The notes below the pieces were generated by a model that saw only the letters and a program-made list of their open reading frames with translations, searched no databases and was not told the DNA's origin. A stretch of DNA of 64,000 nucleotides from Spirochaetia bacterium UBA5763 (GTDB lineage: Bacteria > Spirochaetota > UBA4802 > UBA5550), in NCBI GenBank assembly GCA_002418835.1, contig DIEX01000032.1:1-64000 (forward strand), in the 5' to 3' direction. Within the stretch, counting starts at the first letter, position 1, and every line of letters begins with the position of its first letter. Positions 7,734-15,682 of this stretch are shown in pieces. The translations under genes and the position numbers were made by a program.

Positions 7734-9068
7734 TTACTTTAGAGTTATATTATATTTTTTCTTTAATTCTTCAAGATATGCTTTATATTTAACTTCAAAC
7801 AACTCACTTCTTTTATTATTTTCGATATCCTGAGCTACCACTTTATCCACTTCATTCTTCAGCCCGGAATCTTTCACAAAACTATCACCATACTTTTTCC
7901 TGTACTCAGTTCCTTTAGAGAGCACCTCTTTCCGGATTTCATTCTTATCCACTTTGACCTGTGAGCCGATATGATCCTTTATAAAACTATTAATATAAAA
8001 CTCCTTCTCCCTGAGTTTTATAAAATCAGAGTAGTTCCTGTTTTTACTCATCCCAAGTTCATTCATCTTATCTTCCATGACTCTTGCTAAAATCATTTCA
8101 TCGATTACTCTTTTTGCTAAACTGATATCCTTTTTAATTTTAATCAGACTCACCGGGCCCATAAATATATTAATATCCGCAAGAAGATCTGAATACTTAT
8201 ATGAAATCCCGGATTTTGCGGTTTTGCCGACAACAGTCTCATCAGAGGCATTATTCAACTTTTCAGGATATGATTCAGTTTTGTACTCATCCTTCAGTTT
8301 TCTGATATTGATGATATTGGATAAATAATCCTTTACCTCATCAATTTCCATGTACTTAATCTCCTCCTTCTCAGAGACCTTCACAAGATGATAACCGAAT
8401 TTTGTCTTTACAGGATCCCTTTTTACTTCGCCTGATTTCAAAGTAAAAACAACAGCCTCAAATTCCGGGAGCATCTCACCCTTTCCGATAAATCCGAGAT
8501 CACCTCCATCCTTTCCAGAGGGGCAATCTGAATATTCTGTAGCAAGATCATTAAAGTTTGACCCGTCTTCCTTCAGTTTTGATGATATCTCATTAATTTT
8601 CCCCAATGCTGACTTATCATCGAGGAACTCGCCGCCAGTACGGACAAGTATATGGGCCACTTTCACCTTCTCATCTTTTTTGAATGATGCACGGTTTTTC
8701 TGATATTCTGCTTTTAAATCATCTTTTGATACAGGGTATTCCTCGAGTAGAAATGTATTCAGAAAATAATGTACGCTGAGCCCTCTGACATTCTGCACCC
8801 ATTCGGCTTTACGCTTATCATCTTTTTCATATCCTTTGTCACGCAGATCAAGATATACAAGACTCTCCTCAATGATACCCTGGAGGATCATCTCTTTCAT
8901 CTTATCCTCTCCCAGGTTTTTGATCAGATTCTGATCAATATTCTTTATCCGGTAATTGACATCAGATTCCTTTATAGAGATTCCTCCTACATTTGCAAGT
9001 TCTCTGTTTATACAGGCCAGAAAAAACACCTGTGAGAACAGGCAGATAATAATTAAAAATTTTTTCAT
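7734..9068 (-). CDS. Parvulin-type peptidyl-prolyl isomerase lipoprotein (PrsA/SurA-like)
   Basis: A 444-residue lipoprotein: signal peptide with lipobox FLAC, Cys19. An N-terminal SurA/PrsA-like helical chaperone region (about 25-130) precedes a parvulin domain at about 135-240 with VKVAHILV, DCPSGKDGGDLGFIGKGEMLPEFE and FGYHLVKV. A C-terminal helical region follows. It would fold or mature exported proteins at the membrane. It is the last gene of the minus-strand operon, four bases after the ferredoxin gene. Dedicated folding factors (trigger-factor-like PceT/RdhT) are known next to dehalogenases; this one belongs to a different fold class, so a maturation role for the RDase-linked proteins is inference. 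Confidence 0.85.
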   Translation of the reverse strand: MKKFLIIICLFSQVFFLACINRELANVGGISIKESDVNYRIKNIDQNLIKNLGEDKMKEMILQGIIEESLVYLDLRDKGYEKDDKRKAEWVQNVRGLSVHYFLNTFLLEEYPVSKDDLKAEYQKNRASFKKDEKVKVAHILVRTGGEFLDDKSALGKINEISSKLKEDGSNFNDLATEYSDCPSGKDGGDLGFIGKGEMLPEFEAVVFTLKSGEVKRDPVKTKFGYHLVKVSEKEEIKYMEIDEVKDYLSNIINIRKLKDEYKTESYPEKLNNASDETVVGKTAKSGISYKYSDLLADINIFMGPVSLIKIKKDISLAKRVIDEMILARVMEDKMNELGMSKNRNYSDFIKLREKEFYINSFIKDHIGSQVKVDKNEIRKEVLSKGTEYRKKYGDSFVKDSGLKNEVDKVVAQDIENNKRSELFEVKYKAYLEELKKKYNITLK

Positions 9069-9071
9069 AAT

Positions 9072-9404
9072 CTATACCCCGTTATTTTTTTTTAACCTAT
9101 CAAGTACCTTATTCGGCTCAAGCCCCCTCGGGCATGCTCTTGAACAGAGACCGCAGCCGGTGCAGAGAAGGAGAACATCATCAAACTTATCAGGAGCCGC
9201 TGATGCCTTTGCCTGTATCATTATATTGACCGGGCCGGGAAAGGTATTACCTTTCTTCAGCAGGAGAGGACATACCCCCATACACCTTTCGCACTCAAGA
9301 CAGAGCATTACATCCGCGACACGGTGTTTAATCATCCTTATAGCAAGAAAAATTATAATAATTACCGGAATGAAAATAGATGCTGTATAGAAAGCCAGTA
9401 CCAT
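9072..9404 (-). CDS. Membrane-anchored 2x[4Fe-4S] ferredoxin-like protein (HdrC-like)
   Basis: A 110-residue protein with one N-terminal membrane helix (about residues 5-24) and two cluster-binding motifs, C35-x2-C38-x2-C41-x3-C45-P and C81-x2-C84-x2-C87-x3-C91-P. The arrangement resembles the HdrC/GlpC-type ferredoxin domain. It is one of three consecutive genes that join a membrane helix to two cysteine motifs, so an electron wire at the membrane face is likely. Six bases separate it from the previous gene. Confidence 0.82.
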   Translation of the reverse strand: MVLAFYTASIFIPVIIIIFLAIRMIKHRVADVMLCLECERCMGVCPLLLKKGNTFPGPVNIMIQAKASAAPDKFDDVLLLCTGCGLCSRACPRGLEPNKVLDRLKKNNGV

Positions 9405-9410
9405 AATGAT

Positions 9411-10046
9411 TCACTTCTCCCACGGTTGTTTTTCTTTCTGGATCACTCCTGAAGGGCACCATATAATACATTTTCCGCATCTTGGGCATCTCCCTTTGCG
9501 GAAAACAGGTTTAATTTCACCATTATCCATAACTGACATTACGAGCGGGAGATTCGATGTTGACACAACACTTTTGCATCCGTCTGTACATCTTGTACAT
9601 ATCGGGTAAAGACAGTTCTGAACTCCATAATTCCATTTTTTCTCCACGGCTTCAATTAAAAGATCATACATGCCCACTTTGCGTATATACCGATCCATCT
9701 TTTTCATAAAAGATGTCTCCCCAATCTCTCTTCCATAGACCTGCACCATGAAATCAGCGTTATCTCCCTTCCTTATGGTAATGGAAAGATCCTTAATTGG
9801 TTTGAGCATTCCATAAAAATTCCCGTCTGGCCCATAAGTATATACTATAATATTCCCGTTTTTTGTCGTAGCTGAGAGCTTCACTATGATCTCATTTTCA
9901 CCGAAGATGAATTTAGATTCCGCAGTGGGGGTAACCATGGGATAATCACCGGGGAATATTTCTCTGTATACTTTTCTACCGAAATATATCACAAGGGTAA
10001 TCAGTACGATTATCAGAAAATAATTGATGTATCTGTTAGGTGTCAT
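9411..10046 (-). CDS. Membrane-anchored Fe-S protein with a central unrecognised domain
   Basis: A 211-residue protein, taking the ATG at 10046 that overlaps the previous stop as ATGA and has GGGGAGAG upstream. One membrane helix (about 7-22) is followed by a strand-rich region (about 45-140) of unknown fold, then Cys145-x4-Cys150-x2-Cys153-x3-Cys157 and a ferredoxin motif C187-x2-C190-x2-C193-x3-C197-P. The first set is atypical and lacks the following proline, so it might hold a different metal centre. The upstream in-frame extension to 10115 overlaps the neighbour by 70 bases and is rejected. Confidence 0.72.
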   Translation of the reverse strand: MTPNRYINYFLIIVLITLVIYFGRKVYREIFPGDYPMVTPTAESKFIFGENEIIVKLSATTKNGNIIVYTYGPDGNFYGMLKPIKDLSITIRKGDNADFMVQVYGREIGETSFMKKMDRYIRKVGMYDLLIEAVEKKWNYGVQNCLYPICTRCTDGCKSVVSTSNLPLVMSVMDNGEIKPVFRKGRCPRCGKCIIWCPSGVIQKEKQPWEK

Positions 10047-10528
10047 AAACTTTTTTCTCTCCCCGGATTTTTTAATCCTTTTATAACATCGAGGATCGGC
10101 AGTTTTACAGGGCATACTCTTTCACAAGCTGCACACTCTATGCATACCTTTGCAGCATCTTTTGCCTTCATTTTATAGGTAATAATTTCTGTATCGCGGC
10201 TTATCAGTCCTTCATTGAGTGCTGCCGATACTTTTATTTTTTTGTCATTACACTGAATTATCATATCAGGGTCCAGCTTCTCAGCCTCTCCGGCATAAAT
10301 CCTGTAATTGGTGACATAGATATAAATGTCAGGATCATCTGCAACTGATGCTGCCATAAATCCCTGTGGATCAATCCCTATTACGCAGATCGAGTCACAT
10401 GATTTGCAGTTGTAACAGATAAGAGAGAACGGATAGCCAGAAAAGAACGCTCTGGCTCCAATGAATCCGAGATAGAATACAATAGCTGTGAAGAGAAAAA
10501 TATTAATCTTTTTCATAAGTTTGTCCAT
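10043..10528 (-). CDS. Membrane-anchored dicluster ferredoxin-like protein
   Basis: A 161-residue protein with one N-terminal helix (about 8-28), a cysteine set C38-x2-C41-x2-C44-x3-C48 directly after the helix, a middle domain of about 80 residues that includes a lone Cys93, and a ferredoxin motif C129-x2-C132-x2-C135-x3-C139-P. The first set lacks the usual proline. Its start could also be the second Met (residue 5). It overlaps the next gene by four bases and follows the transporter by two, so translation is coupled. It is likely part of a membrane electron-transfer chain. Confidence 0.78.
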   Translation of the reverse strand: MDKLMKKINIFLFTAIVFYLGFIGARAFFSGYPFSLICYNCKSCDSICVIGIDPQGFMAASVADDPDIYIYVTNYRIYAGEAEKLDPDMIIQCNDKKIKVSAALNEGLISRDTEIITYKMKAKDAAKVCIECAACERVCPVKLPILDVIKGLKNPGREKSL

Positions 10529-10530
10529 AC

Positions 10531-11988
10531 TCAGAGCACCAGCATCAATAATGAAGTAACAAGCCCCCCTGCTATACCGCCCGGATGAAATGCTTTTTTT
10601 GTAGTAATATAACTGGTTATCATACCTGTAACGACCCCGGTAATAACAGCCTCAAGCAGAAATCCCCTGGAAAAAGATTCAGATGAAAGCCCAATCGCGC
10701 TTACAGAGAACGCCGCAACCGGAACTGCTAAAAAGACTGACAGGGAAAGAAACATTCCTGTTGACTTTTTCAGCCGGAGCCTCCCTTCACCGATACTTCC
10801 TATCCCGCCGAGAGGGGATGGCCCACATGAAGCTGCGCCTGCAAGGATAAAGCTGACAATCATGACCTCCTGAATTCTGGGGATAGCTGCCATCTGTGCG
10901 ATATGTTCACCGAACATAAGCACTCCAGGAATAAGGCTCACAGCAATTATTCTTCCACATGGGAGAGGAAGCAGGATCGGGATATAGATGAGAATAACTG
11001 ACACTCCAACATACCCCAGTGGTGTATGTTCGGATATAAATCCCAGAAGATAAACCAGCACATCAAATCCACCGAACATACTTAGAACTCCTGCCGCGAT
11101 AAATCCCGAGATCATCGCGGTGAGAGGATGGAGTATTATACCGCGCATAAGATCATCCAGTCCGAGCTTTGCTATGATCATTATAAAAAGTGTTGTGCAA
11201 AGAAGTATTGCCTGTATAGGAATTGCCGGTTTGATTATAATTGTTGCTACTATAACTGTGACAAATAAGAGAAGAGAAAAAGTGCCGTGCTCTGACATAT
11301 CCTTAACCTCCTCACTGCTTTCAACATCGAACATTCTTTCGCTTACAGTCTCGCTGTATATATATTTTGAAAAAATCATGGCAAATGCGGTCATGAACAT
11401 AATTGCAAACTGCATGTGATCGGAGAAAGATCCGGAAGGATATCTCCCCATCCCCTCGCCTATCAATCCGATACCTCCGATTAATGAAGGACCGCACGAT
11501 GCGGCAGCATTTATTACAAGGCCGGAAACAATTATAACAGGCATTTTCCTGTCGCCGGTTTTCGCAGCTATGTCGAAACTAAGCGCAAGTGCAACAGGTA
11601 TAAGGGGGGAAACCCATACCCTCCCGCATGGCATGGCGAGAAGTGTCGGGATATTCATCAGAACTATAACTGCAAAAGGCACACCCAGATATGAATTCTG
11701 GAGCTTACGGATCCATGCCGATGCCGCCTCAAAAGCTCCTGCGCTCTTAAGAGCTCCCGCGAGGATGAATCCTGCGATAGTTGCTGTTATCGGGTGAAGG
11801 AAGGTTCCTGTAATTATCACAGATGGATTTGCTCTCTCTCCAAGTGCAAACCCGATAATAACTATAAGAAGAGAAGCTATAAGCAGGGCGACCTGCATGG
11901 GAAACAGCCTCTGTGATATCCATCCCTTCAGAGAAGCGAGAATCGTGCCGAAGAATATGATAAGCGCGACAACACCTGATACAGTCAT
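10531..11988 (-). CDS. Polytopic membrane transporter with two-fold internal repeat
   Basis: A 485-residue protein with about 12 hydrophobic helices. The two halves repeat: HPITATIAGFILAGALKSAG against HPLTAMISGFIAAGVLSMFG, then PCGR in re-entrant-like positions (LLAMPCGRVWVSPLIP, LLPLPCGRIIAVSLIP), then AASCGPSLIGGIGLIGEG against AASCGPSPLGGIGSIGEG. The duplication and the helix-break motifs resemble the ion transporter (IT) superfamily and the DUF401-like group. The paired cysteines within PCGR and SCGPS are unusual and could bind metal or sense redox. The position between Fe-S genes suggests ion or halide movement coupled to the redox chain, but this is only inference. Confidence 0.72.
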   Translation of the reverse strand: MTVSGVVALIIFFGTILASLKGWISQRLFPMQVALLIASLLIVIIGFALGERANPSVIITGTFLHPITATIAGFILAGALKSAGAFEAASAWIRKLQNSYLGVPFAVIVLMNIPTLLAMPCGRVWVSPLIPVALALSFDIAAKTGDRKMPVIIVSGLVINAAASCGPSLIGGIGLIGEGMGRYPSGSFSDHMQFAIMFMTAFAMIFSKYIYSETVSERMFDVESSEEVKDMSEHGTFSLLLFVTVIVATIIIKPAIPIQAILLCTTLFIMIIAKLGLDDLMRGIILHPLTAMISGFIAAGVLSMFGGFDVLVYLLGFISEHTPLGYVGVSVILIYIPILLPLPCGRIIAVSLIPGVLMFGEHIAQMAAIPRIQEVMIVSFILAGAASCGPSPLGGIGSIGEGRLRLKKSTGMFLSLSVFLAVPVAAFSVSAIGLSSESFSRGFLLEAVITGVVTGMITSYITTKKAFHPGGIAGGLVTSLLMLVL

Positions 11989-11989
11989 T

Positions 11990-12169
11990 CTATTTATCCG
12001 GATTTATTGTAGTATTATTTCTTGTGACGCAGGTCTGAGAAGAACAGCTGCTGCAGTCGCATGTTCCCGAATCAGGACCTGTGCTTTTCCCGGTAAAATT
12101 CTGCCGTAAAAAAATAAAGAAAAGAACAGCTCCGACCAGAATTATAAGAACATTTATAATCAGCTCCAT
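11990..12169 (-). CDS. Small Cys-rich single-helix membrane protein
   Basis: A 59-residue protein from the ATG at 12169, which has AGGAGGA upstream; the upstream in-frame extension overlaps the neighbour and is rejected. One membrane helix at about residues 3-20 is followed by a soluble tail CDCSSCSSQTC. The layout is like the FeoB-associated Cys-rich membrane proteins, but no feoB is present here. It is encoded one base before the transporter gene. It may bind iron or take part in Fe-S or metal delivery; function unproven. Confidence 0.65.
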   Translation of the reverse strand: MELIINVLIILVGAVLFFIFLRQNFTGKSTGPDSGTCDCSSCSSQTCVTRNNTTINPDK

Positions 12170-12179
12170 TCTGCTCCTC

Positions 12180-12362
12180 CTAATTAAGCCATATAACAAG
12201 AATAGAGCTGATTGCACCACCGAGGATCCCCTGCGGGTCGATACAGGTATTCCCGTATACATGATTGAACACCATGCCGCACAGCATTCCAGATGATACT
12301 ATCAACAGTTTGCTCCGGTCAGAATCTGCCCGGAATATCATTTTTTCGATTAATGTCCTCAT
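12180..12362 (-). CDS. Small membrane protein
   Basis: A 60-residue protein with two hydrophobic segments (about 19-35 and 45-59) and single cysteines. AGAGGAG precedes the ATG at 12362. It lies 10 bases after the RdhA-like gene and 10 bases before the Cys-rich gene, in a tight operon, which supports translation. By position (directly after an RdhA-like gene) it may act like RdhB, the RdhA anchor, but it does not resemble the two proteins paired with the long rdhA genes. Confidence 0.6.
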   Translation of the reverse strand: MRTLIEKMIFRADSDRSKLLIVSSGMLCGMVFNHVYGNTCIDPQGILGGAISSILVIWLN

Positions 12363-12372
12363 AAAACTCCTC

Positions 12373-13761
12373 TTATAATTTTGAATAATCTTTTAAATGG
12401 GATGAATATCCGAGAAAATCATCCAGCTTCGCAATCAAATAGTTTGTGACAACATTCTTCCTTTTAATCATGAACCCCGCAGCACGGTGAACAGCATAAT
12501 CCTGCTTGTTATACGGGCAGGAGCTGATGCATGACATGCACTTCAAATTTTTTGAAAGATGAGCCCAGCATTTGTCCGAATCGACTGCCCATTTCTCGAC
12601 TCCATTCTTTATAATGGTCCCTCCATAGGGAATCGCCTGGACCGGACATGTGCGTGAACACTTGTTACACACAGCGCAGAACTCCTTCACACCAAGATCT
12701 ACAGGCGTATCTGGGAGAAGCGGGAGATCCGTAGTAACAACCGCGAATGTTCCGCGCGGACCGAATTTACTGTTAATTATCATACCATTTTTACCTACCT
12801 CTCCGAGGCCTGCGAGAATGGCAAGAGGAACAAGCTGTACCTCTGACCACCTGTTGAAATGGGCTCTTGCAGGATATCCCATGGCGCGTATATGTTCAGC
12901 AAGCTGCACAGCTGTTGCTCCACCCTCACTGAAAAACTCCATTGTCTCCTTAATATCTTTTGCAATGTCATCAGGTATCGCGCTGTTTGTTTTGAATTCA
13001 AGCCCGGATAAATAAGCGGCAAGCTCTTCCGGGAGAGATGAATATGAATCCTGATATGGTAGCGGAGCAGCAGGCCCGGCAAGCCTGTGGGCAACACCCT
13101 TTCCCATTACAATAGCATACCTATGGCTAAGAGAAACCGCCCTGCCGTTAACATCCTTTGAATACACATATTCAGGTTTCAGTTCAGCTATACCTACATC
13201 GTCAATGCCGAATGATCGAATCTCCTCTTTGAGTTGTTCTGTAAGAGCCCTTGAATCAATAATTTCTATTTTAATAGGGCTAACTTTCCCATCTCTCTTC
13301 ACGGTGTTTTTAAGTTTACCCATGCAGATATCATAAACAGTATACTCCACATTGTTTCCTTTCACCGATTCTTTAACCCTGATAAGCGATTCGCTACCCT
13401 GTTGGCTGCTCGCGTCCGTTTTCTCAATTTCACTTTTTAAACCGTATGTGCCCATTTTACAGGACCCGCTATCTCCATACGGGGGTGTCGGAATAAAAAG
13501 AAATGCAATGAAACAGGTATATATAATCATGCACCATTTAATAATCCGCCTGGCACCTGCTCTCTCTAACCGTCTCTTCCTTTTAAAAATTATAAAAGTT
13601 ACCAGAAGCAGAATCATAATAAGAAATATCAATAAAGAGACCAGCATTGCCCGCAGTTCTTTTTCAGACAAAGATATTGTTGAATAGTAAAGCATGAATC
13701 CAGCTATTACAGAAATCCATGCAACTCCATATATATCCCATAAATTCCACCTTGTTCTCAT
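12373..13761 (-). CDS. Short membrane-integral RdhA-like corrinoid/Fe-S reductase
   Basis: A 462-residue protein with three N-terminal helices (about 11-29, 38-58, 74-92). The family core is clear: IRAMGYPARA, AGLGEVGKNGMIINSKFGPRGTFAVVTTDLPL, then C362-x2-C365-x2-C368-x3-C372-P and C398-x9-C408-x2-C411-x3-C415-P. It is more like QueG/RdhA core proteins than the two long RdhAs are, and ends soon after the clusters. The Tyr found 19 residues before the GY motif in both long RdhAs is Phe277 here, so it may act on another substrate or pass electrons. It lies inside the Fe-S/transporter operon. The substrate is unknown. Confidence 0.78.
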   Translation of the reverse strand: MRTRWNLWDIYGVAWISVIAGFMLYYSTISLSEKELRAMLVSLLIFLIMILLLVTFIIFKRKRRLERAGARRIIKWCMIIYTCFIAFLFIPTPPYGDSGSCKMGTYGLKSEIEKTDASSQQGSESLIRVKESVKGNNVEYTVYDICMGKLKNTVKRDGKVSPIKIEIIDSRALTEQLKEEIRSFGIDDVGIAELKPEYVYSKDVNGRAVSLSHRYAIVMGKGVAHRLAGPAAPLPYQDSYSSLPEELAAYLSGLEFKTNSAIPDDIAKDIKETMEFFSEGGATAVQLAEHIRAMGYPARAHFNRWSEVQLVPLAILAGLGEVGKNGMIINSKFGPRGTFAVVTTDLPLLPDTPVDLGVKEFCAVCNKCSRTCPVQAIPYGGTIIKNGVEKWAVDSDKCWAHLSKNLKCMSCISSCPYNKQDYAVHRAAGFMIKRKNVVTNYLIAKLDDFLGYSSHLKDYSKL

Positions 13762-13792
13762 TTATCCCTCCGGAAAATTATAAATACATTTT

Positions 13793-14161
13793 TCAGATAT
13801 TTACCTTCGATAATGCCACGACAATAAGACCTGCCTGACATATCATAAATCCGGCAAATTCAACTGCTGACGGTTTTATACCGCTGACAAACCAGAGAAT
13901 TATAACCGACACCCAGGCTGTGGCAAGCCAGATGATTGATATTTCATAATAACTCAGATTAAAACTAACCTTTCCCAGCTGTGTGAGTGTGCCGCTTCCG
14001 ATGAATAGAATAACTGTAATCAGGACTATTAAAGGGCGTTCAACAAGTAACAGCTTTATAAACTCCATTGGGCCATTGGCCTCTTTCCACATCAGCCCGG
14101 AGAGATATGCAGAAACAGCCATGAATATGCACGCTATGACATAAAAAAAAATCATATTCAT
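13793..14161 (-). CDS. Four-helix membrane protein (EamA/SMR-like half)
   Basis: A 122-residue protein from the ATG at 14161, with AAGGAG eight bases upstream. It has four membrane helices, and the last two (SIIWLATAWVSVIILWFVSGIKPSAVEFAGFMICQAGLIVVALS) look like the end of a drug/metabolite-type (EamA or small multidrug resistance) unit. It lies between the CcdA-like gene and the RdhA-like gene in the same operon. Transport substrate unknown. Confidence 0.6.
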   Translation of the reverse strand: MNMIFFYVIACIFMAVSAYLSGLMWKEANGPMEFIKLLLVERPLIVLITVILFIGSGTLTQLGKVSFNLSYYEISIIWLATAWVSVIILWFVSGIKPSAVEFAGFMICQAGLIVVALSKVNI

Positions 14162-14213
14162 TAGCTTTCTCCTTTTAAAATTTTCCCTGACATTACTGTT
14201 CCACATAGTACGT

Positions 14214-14843
14214 TCATATAATAAGAAGTCTTATCCCCTGGTAAAAGTAGAGAAGGCCGACTAAAACAGAAGCCCCCTTACCGATCTTTGAGAAGAGCTC
14301 GTTTTTTCCTATATGTCCGGAAAATCCGGCAGGGAGTAGATAAAGAGTTGTTGCAATGAAGAACGAGAAAAAGAATAGAATACCGAAACCAGGATTATGA
14401 GACCTCTCCACGGAATATGTAAACGCCAGAAGAAACGGAGGACAGAGATTTATACCTGCAAGCATTCCCAGAACGTAAGGGAACTTCCTGTCGCTGACAA
14501 ACCTCTCTGTGACTCTGCATAAACTCAGCTCACCCAAGCTCACGCCGAGTCCGTAGAGGATTAGCAGCAGAGACATAAGGAGCCACGAAATCACACCAAC
14601 AGTCCCCAGCCCCTTTCCTATTACACTACCCAGAAAACCGGAGAGGAGGCCGAAAAACATATACGCTACAAAACGTCCTGCCGTAAATTTTCCGATAAAT
14701 CCCCATACCGCCCCCCTGCTGAGGTTATCGTTCTCACCAAGCATGAATGACAGCAGTACGGGGAGGCACCCCATCATGCAGATTGGACCTGTGGTGAGCC
14801 CCAGTATCAGCCCGTTCAGAATTGCGCCGGATATATCATTCAT
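14214..14843 (-). CDS. CcdA/DsbD-like (UreH-type) membrane protein
   Basis: A 209-residue protein with six hydrophobic helices. Two conserved cysteine sites, GPICMMGCLP near the first helix and NLCPPFLLAF near the fourth, match the DsbD-beta/CcdA (sulfite-exporter-like SafE/UreH) family, whose members shuttle reducing power or assemble metal centres across the membrane. The ATG at 14843 overlaps the stop of the previous gene and has GGAGG upstream; an upstream TTG (14861) is an alternative. It may keep cysteines of the exported or membrane Fe-S proteins reduced; that role is inference. Confidence 0.75.
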   Translation of the reverse strand: MNDISGAILNGLILGLTTGPICMMGCLPVLLSFMLGENDNLSRGAVWGFIGKFTAGRFVAYMFFGLLSGFLGSVIGKGLGTVGVISWLLMSLLLILYGLGVSLGELSLCRVTERFVSDRKFPYVLGMLAGINLCPPFLLAFTYSVERSHNPGFGILFFFSFFIATTLYLLPAGFSGHIGKNELFSKIGKGASVLVGLLYFYQGIRLLII

Positions 14844-15321
14844 GAGCTGGTCCCTCCTCAATTATTCCGAGCTGCTTCATATTACTGATAATACTATCCC
14901 TTACTTCAGGCCTGACCCTCTCCCATGACCAGGGAGGATTAAATGTAATCTTAAGATTTATTTTTTTAATTCCATCAATAGAGGTAAGAGCTCTTTTTAC
15001 ATCATCTATCAACTCAACAGCGTAGGGGCAACGTTGAAATGTCAGGGTCATGACAATATCAAGCTCCGCTTCAGTAATTTTCAGATCATATATAAGTCCG
15101 AGGTCTATAATATCTACGTTGAGTTCGGGGTCTTTGACCTGCCTGAGTTTTTCTATAATTTCATTTTCAGTCGGATTTTTCAACGTAGTGCTGTCATAGC
15201 TGGACTTTCCTTCCCAGTCGTACTCATTTTTCAGTCCCCCGGTTGGCATTGAAAGATATATTAGCACAGCAAGAGTGATAAGAAGCATAATAAATATCAC
15301 TTTTTGTATTTTCTCAATCAT
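14836..15321 (-). CDS. Membrane-anchored DUF59/MIP18-family Fe-S assembly factor
   Basis: A 161-residue protein with an N-terminal membrane helix (about 6-25) and a MIP18/PaaD-type domain from about residue 52: EIIEKLRQVKDPELNVDIIDLGLIYDL, TLTFQRCPYAVELIDDV, and INLKITFNPPWSWERV. Soluble relatives (SufT, PaaD) help Fe-S cluster insertion. An anchored version is unusual and fits an operon that encodes many membrane Fe-S proteins. It is the first gene of the operon; the candidate operator at 15363-15411 lies 42 bases upstream. Confidence 0.82.
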   Translation of the reverse strand: MIEKIQKVIFIMLLITLAVLIYLSMPTGGLKNEYDWEGKSSYDSTTLKNPTENEIIEKLRQVKDPELNVDIIDLGLIYDLKITEAELDIVMTLTFQRCPYAVELIDDVKRALTSIDGIKKINLKITFNPPWSWERVRPEVRDSIISNMKQLGIIEEGPAHE

Positions 15322-15362
15322 GACATCTGTTTCTCCTTTTTTAATAACATGCAGAGATTAAA

Positions 15363-15411
15363 CTGATTTAATTGAAGTTATCATCTTGAAATAGAAATCA
15401 GGAATTACTGA
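15363..15411. promoter_or_regulatory. Candidate operator of the Fe-S/RdhA-like operon
   Basis: CTGATTTAATTGAA at 15363-15376 and GAAATCAGGAATTACTGA at 15394-15411 are both repeated exactly in the regulator promoter region (15573-15586 and 15597-15614). The spacing between the two parts is 17 bases here and 10 there. The element lies 42 to 90 bases before the start codon of the first operon gene. Confidence 0.55.
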
Positions 15412-15439
15412 TTTTTTTTAAGAAGTTTTTTAGCATCAT

Positions 15440-15468
15440 TTGACAGAGAGAAGTTGTATTTCAATAAT
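15440..15468 (+). promoter_or_regulatory. Possible sigma-70-type promoter for regulator 1
   Basis: TTGACA at 15440-15445, a 17-base spacer, then AATAAT at 15463-15468, facing the regulator gene and lying between the two operator copies. The match is good but the region is very AT-rich, so chance is possible. Confidence 0.3.
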
Positions 15469-15563
15469 CATAGATATGCAGAATTATTATACATTTGCTT
15501 GAGATGAAAATCGTGAATACATTTATCATTAAATAATCTAATTATAATAATACTATGAACCTC

Positions 15564-15614
15564 CAGTAATTCCTGATTTAATTGAAATCTTTCTGCGAAA
15601 TCAGGAATTACTGA
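15564..15614. promoter_or_regulatory. Perfect 16-base inverted repeat upstream of regulator 1
   Basis: CAGTAATTCCTGATTT at 15564-15579 and its exact reverse complement at 15598-15613, separated by 18 bases, lie about 70 bases before the regulator start. The half-site also occurs at 15395-15410, at 33054-33067 (14 bases) and in variant form before rdhA1 and regulator 2. It is a strong candidate binding site for the AraC-type domain of the neighbouring regulators. Confidence 0.6.
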
Positions 15615-15682
15615 ATTATTTATTACGTTTTATTATTTTGATTTATTATTATAATAATTATAAAAAAAGAGAAGATCTAAAC

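Noticed and set aside
12650..13015. Long plus-strand frame inside the short rdhA-like gene
   Set aside because: It is the antisense shadow of a gene with clear cysteine motifs on the minus strand.
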